Of a DNA stretch of 6,985 nucleotides, positions 4,335-6,985 are shown piece by piece; the stretch's first letter is position 1; each line of letters opens with the position of its first letter. The notes under the pieces are model-generated. The model did no database searches and was not told the origin of the DNA. It worked only from the letters and a program-made list of their open reading frames with translations. Made by a program: the position numbers and the translations under genes. Source of the DNA: CANHEE01 sp043777755 (GTDB lineage: Bacteria > Bacteroidota > Bacteroidia > Chitinophagales > Saprospiraceae). The stretch covers positions 1 to 6,985 of the forward strand of contig JAYWHK010000277.1 of the NCBI GenBank assembly GCA_043777755.1, written 5' to 3'.

Positions 4335-5543
4335 TCATACACGCTCTAACACAACCGCATAACCTTGCCCAACACCAATACACATCGTTGCCAAAGCATA
4401 ACGACCACCAGAGCGTTGTAGCTGATTCGTAGCCGCCATGATAATTCTTGCACCAGACATTCCCAGTGGATGCCCCAACGCAATCGCTCCGCCATTTGGA
4501 TTGATTCGGCTGTCATTATCATCTAAACCCAAGGTGCGACTACACGCCAATACTTGTGTTGCGAAGGCTTCGTTCATTTCCAAAACGTCCATATCTGCCA
4601 AGGTCAGACCAGCCCGTTCCAATGCTTTTTTACTCGCTTCGACAGGCCCAATTCCCATAATTCGAGGAGCGACACCAGCCACTGCCGAGCTGATTACTCT
4701 TGCTTTGGGTTGCATATTATACTGATTTACAGCGTTTTCTGAAGCAATCAATAAAGCTGCCGCACCGTCATTCAAGCCAGAAGCATTTCCTGCTGTAACT
4801 GTTCCATTTTCTTTTTTGAAAGCGGCACGCAATTTTGCCAAACCTTCCAAACTCGAATTGGGTTTTATGAATTCGTCTTTTGAAAAAACAAGAGGTTCTC
4901 CTTTTTTTGTAGGAATCTCAACAGGTGTGATTTCTTCGGCTAAAATACCTGCATTTTGAGCCGCTGCCGCCTTCATTTGTGAACGATAGGCAAACAAATC
5001 TTGGTCATCACGACTGATTTGGTACATTTCAGCGAGGTTTTCAGCCGTTACGCCCATCGCATCAACGCCGTACAATGCTTGCATTTTTGGATTGATAAAA
5101 CGCCAGCCAAAACTGCTATCATACATTTGCTGGTCTTGACCAAAAGCCGAACTTGCTTTTCCCAAAACCCAAGGTCCTCTTGTCATATTTTCGACACCAC
5201 CAGCAATGAATATTTCGCCTTCGTCGGCTTTGATTGCTCGGGCTGCTTGCGCTACGGCAGACATTCCCGAAGCACACAAGCGATTGACCGTTTCACCAGC
5301 GACACTGATAGGCAAGCCAGCCAGCAACAACGCCATTCGAGCTACGTTGCGGTTGTCGTCGCCCGCTTGATTCGCACAACCTAAAATAACGTCTTCTATT
5401 TTGTCCAAAGGAACATTCGAGTTGCGTTCCATTAGTTTTTTAATAACCAAAGCCGCCAAATCATCAGCCCTAACTTCTGACAAAGCACCTTTGAAATTGC
5501 CAATCGGTGTGCGAATACCATCTATAATGTATGCGTGTTTCAT
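4335..5543 (-). CDS. Thiolase, 3-oxoadipyl-CoA thiolase type
   Basis: This 402-residue thiolase cleaves a 3-oxoacyl-CoA with CoA (or condenses two acyl-CoAs) in the cytoplasm. All catalytic elements are present: the acyl-accepting Cys90 in NRLCASG, NEAF at 324-327, His358 in GHPLGMSG and Cys388 in CIGVGQG. The sequence follows the PcaF/PaaJ subgroup closely, with IIDGIRTPIGNFKGAL at 6-21, VILGCANQAGDDNRNVARMA at 52-71, and MYDSSFGWRFINPKMQALYG in the middle. The usual reaction of that group is 3-oxoadipyl-CoA to succinyl-CoA plus acetyl-CoA, the last step of aromatic degradation by the beta-ketoadipate or phenylacetate routes. No other genes of those pathways are nearby, so a general role in fatty-acid or acetoacetyl-CoA metabolism remains possible, and a pcaF or paaJ symbol is withheld. 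The length is normal. The start (ATG at 5541-5543) gives the standard N-terminus, and no clear promoter match was found upstream of it. Confidence 0.92.
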   Translation of the reverse strand: MKHAYIIDGIRTPIGNFKGALSEVRADDLAALVIKKLMERNSNVPLDKIEDVILGCANQAGDDNRNVARMALLLAGLPISVAGETVNRLCASGMSAVAQAARAIKADEGEIFIAGGVENMTRGPWVLGKASSAFGQDQQMYDSSFGWRFINPKMQALYGVDAMGVTAENLAEMYQISRDDQDLFAYRSQMKAAAAQNAGILAEEITPVEIPTKKGEPLVFSKDEFIKPNSSLEGLAKLRAAFKKENGTVTAGNASGLNDGAAALLIASENAVNQYNMQPKARVISSAVAGVAPRIMGIGPVEASKKALERAGLTLADMDVLEMNEAFATQVLACSRTLGLDDNDSRINPNGGAIALGHPLGMSGARIIMAATNQLQRSGGRYALATMCIGVGQGYAVVLERV

Positions 5544-5837
5544 AATTTTAAATTTTTGTAGCTAAAAAAACTAATGCAAAAAACGTCCTTTTTATTGAAA
5601 AATAAAAATTTAAGTAGGCGTTAAAAAATAATTAGCATTATTTCGGCTCAACTCTTGAGAACCAATCAAGGTTTTATTCATTTATAAAATATTTTCTTTT
5701 CATTTTTGGAAAAAAAATATACCTTTGTGTATAAGTAGTAATGTCTAAACAAACACGGTTACAAAATTTCGCAATCTATTGAGAATCAAGACACTAACGA
5801 CTTTTGGACTTACGACTTACTTAACGTTACACTAAAG
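5544..5837. promoter_or_regulatory. Divergent intergenic region between thiolase and aroQ
   Basis: About 290 AT-rich bases separate the two divergent genes. On the plus strand TACCTTTG (5720-5727) fits the -7 consensus, with TTTT (5697-5700) 19 bases upstream as a three-of-four -33 box. This would give aroQ a 5' leader of roughly 100 bases. That leader contains a 13-codon frame starting at 5741 (MSKQTRLQNFAIY) and a partly repetitive stretch, AACGACTTTT...TTACGACTTACTTAACG (about 5797-5826). No clear promoter was found for the thiolase on the other strand. Confidence 0.45.
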
Positions 5838-6269
5838 ATGAAAAAAATATTAATACTAAATGGACCTAATCTCAATCTTTTAGGGAAAAGAGAGCCGCAT
5901 ATTTATGGTAGTCAAACGTTTGAAGCCTATTTTGAGCTTTTACAAGCAAAATTTAGTGAAAGAATAATGTTAGAATATTTTCAAAGTAACCACGAAGGCG
6001 CAATAATAGACAAGATACACCAAGTTGGTTTTGATGAAAATTACCTTGGTGTAGTGCTGAATGCAGGCGCATATACACATACTTCGATTGCTTTGGGAGA
6101 TGCTATTGCTGCCGTAAAAACACCTGTTGTTGAAGTTCACATTTCCAATGTTCACGCTCGAGAGGAATACAGGCATCATTCTTACATTTCGGCAAAAGCA
6201 GCAGGTATTATTGTTGGTATGGGTATTATTGGTTATGATTTTGGTATAGAATTTTTACTGTCTAAATAA
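5838..6269 (+). CDS. aroQ: Type II 3-dehydroquinate dehydratase
   Basis: This 143-residue enzyme removes water from 3-dehydroquinate to give 3-dehydroshikimate, the third step of the shikimate pathway to aromatic amino acids. It acts in the cytoplasm, and the family is usually dodecameric. The sequence carries every family landmark: NGPNLNLLGKREP at 8-20 with Arg18, catalytic Tyr23 in HIYG, QSNHEG at 49-54, NAGAYTHTSIAL at 75-86, and EVHISNVHAREEYRHHS at 99-115 with catalytic His101 and Arg112. It ends with the glycine-rich GMGIIGYDF segment. The length is typical (about 140-150). The start at 5838 follows directly from the family N-terminus and is preceded by an A-rich stretch with no Shine-Dalgarno site. 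No other shikimate genes are in the window. The CcbP-like gene follows on the same strand after 117 bases and could be co-transcribed. Confidence 0.96.
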   Translation: MKKILILNGPNLNLLGKREPHIYGSQTFEAYFELLQAKFSERIMLEYFQSNHEGAIIDKIHQVGFDENYLGVVLNAGAYTHTSIALGDAIAAVKTPVVEVHISNVHAREEYRHHSYISAKAAGIIVGMGIIGYDFGIEFLLSK

Positions 6270-6316
6270 GGCGTTTAAAATTATAGATGAATTGCAACTG
6301 TTTAGCACTGTGGGTC

Positions 6317-6355
6317 ACGAAGGACTCCTTTGGAGTGAAAGCTCCAGCTTGCGAT
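6317..6355 (+). promoter_or_regulatory. Structured element between aroQ and the CcbP-like gene
   Basis: Two hairpins share the same middle strand and cannot form together: ACTCC (6324-6328) with GGAGT (6332-6336), or TGGAG (6331-6335) with CTCCA (6342-6346). An outer imperfect stem (CGAAG with CTTGCG) can enclose the second. No T-run follows, so it is not an ordinary terminator. It may be an attenuator, an RNA processing site or a dispersed repeat. Confidence 0.35.
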
Positions 6356-6386
6356 AATTTCACTAAAAATTAAAAAATAATAAAAA

Positions 6387-6761
6387 ATGGGAAAAATACA
6401 CGACGAAGATAGAGAAAATCGTATCAAAAATCAAGTGATTGTAGATTGCAAAGGTGAAGCCGAAGAAATGACTGGCTGGTATTACTATATGTATGACGGA
6501 TTGTCTTTTCCGATGAAAGGACTTGCGAATATTCCTACATCAGGCAATAAAACGGCACAGAAAAAAGTCAAAATTACCAAAATTGACCCTGATTCCGAAA
6601 GTGGAAACATTTTTAAAATTGGTGTAATAGAAAACGGGGCAAGGCAAGTTACTTACATTAGCCTTGATTATTTGATTCGCATCGAAGACGCTGACCAAAA
6701 TGTTGAAAGCATCGAAATGATCAATGATTGGCTTTATTGGCACAACTTCGAGTTGTTGTAA
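6387..6761 (+). CDS. CcbP-like putative calcium-binding protein
   Basis: This 124-residue acidic protein is recognised as a relative of CcbP, the small cyanobacterial calcium-binding protein of Anabaena. Shared features are the RENRI.NQVIVD start, the GWYYYMYDGLSFP block at about 30-42 (the strongest family mark), a V-K-I-T-K-I strand near 61-66 followed by the acidic DPDSES, and the closing SLDYLIRIED...MINDWLYWH segment at about 92-118. In Anabaena, CcbP sequesters calcium and influences heterocyst formation. Here the organism is not expected to form heterocysts, so calcium binding is likely by family but the cellular role is unknown. There is no signal peptide or membrane span, so it should be cytoplasmic. 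The start at 6387 follows a TAATAAAAA-type A-rich stretch. The assignment is by recalled resemblance of the conserved block and was not searched. Confidence 0.68.
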   Translation: MGKIHDEDRENRIKNQVIVDCKGEAEEMTGWYYYMYDGLSFPMKGLANIPTSGNKTAQKKVKITKIDPDSESGNIFKIGVIENGARQVTYISLDYLIRIEDADQNVESIEMINDWLYWHNFELL

Positions 6762-6811
6762 TAAATATTTTAGGAAGACTTCAAGCCTTCCCAAGACTTA
6801 GATTTTTATAC

Positions 6812-6850
6812 ATTACCAAAATGTTTGTAATAAGAATTTTTTTATTTTTT
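6812..6850 (+). terminator. AU-rich hairpin with T-run after the CcbP-like gene
   Basis: ATTAC-C-AAA (6812-6820) pairs with TTTGTAAT (6824-6831) around an ATG loop, with one bulged C, and is followed closely by TTTTTTTATTTTTT (6837-6850). This is a plausible weak intrinsic terminator for aroQ and the CcbP-like gene. An imperfect GGAAG...CTTCC pair lies at 6773-6791, just before it. Confidence 0.5.
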
Positions 6851-6942
6851 GGGAACTTAAGTTCAATATGTAGTGTTTTTAGCTTTAAATCACTATTGAG
6901 CGGCACGAAAAATGTAAGTGCAACGAAATCATAAAAAAAGCG

Positions 6943-6950
6943 TAATTTTG
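6943..6950 (+). promoter_or_regulatory. Probable -7 box for the right-edge gene
   Basis: TAATTTTG fits TAnnTTTG and lies 20 bases before the ATG at 6971. The -33 region has no good TTTG. Confidence 0.4.
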
Positions 6951-6970
6951 AGTTATCAAACGAAAAAATT

Positions 6971-6985
6971 ATGCAAGAAACAGTA
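6971..6985 (+). CDS. First codons of a gene running off the right edge
   Basis: ATG at 6971 opens MQETV and the window ends. It is preceded by an A-rich stretch and a -7-like promoter box at suitable distance, in line with the other genes here. Function cannot be judged from five codons. Confidence 0.4.

Noticed and set aside
5001..5384. 127-residue plus-strand frame antisense to the thiolase (also 4438-4725, 4554-4742)
   Set aside because: The thiolase is conserved throughout. These frames arise from its codon use and have no recognisable domain.
6728..6934. 68-residue plus-strand frame after the CcbP-like gene, and the minus-strand frame 6540-6794
   Set aside because: The first overlaps the end of the CcbP-like gene and runs across the probable terminator; the second is antisense to it. 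Neither resembles a protein family.

Overview
The window looks like chromosomal DNA from a low-GC member of the Bacteroidota, probably a Cytophagales-type gliding or aquatic bacterium. Three things support this. Genes lack Shine-Dalgarno sites and start after A-rich stretches. Several are preceded by the Bacteroidota promoter pattern TTTG-N19/20-TAnnTTTG. The gene families (GH32 fructanase, WcaE-like GT2, XisH/XisI, Uma2) are common in that group. The exact genus cannot be read from the sequence.

Layout: the left end (1-1060) is read leftward. It holds a WcaE-like family 2 glycosyltransferase, then a truncated Uma2-type protein, then possibly the start of another gene at base 28. A roughly 490-base gene-free stretch (1061-1553) follows, carrying one very good rightward promoter. 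It ends in a minimal CRISPR array of two repeats and one spacer (1554-1666) with no cas genes in view. A strong 21-bp hairpin follows the array. Next is the overlapping xisH-xisI pair with its own promoter. A 26-base copy of the CRISPR repeat begins at the stop codon of xisI and is itself followed by a second hairpin of the same family.

The right half is metabolic. It holds a secreted GH32 fructan hydrolase and a 3-oxoadipyl-CoA-type thiolase, both leftward. Then come type II 3-dehydroquinate dehydratase (aroQ) and a CcbP-like putative calcium-binding protein, both rightward. The first five codons of another gene lie at the right edge.

The genes do not form one pathway. The most unusual region is 1250-2600, where repeat-plus-hairpin modules bracket xisHI on both sides. 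In addition, 28 bases just upstream of the first CRISPR repeat (1515-1542) are identical to 28 bases inside the GH32 gene (2828-2855). They are oriented so that an RNA read from the array leader would be antisense to the GH32 mRNA. Whether this is a captured self-derived spacer, a rearrangement scar or a trans-acting antisense RNA cannot be decided from this window.
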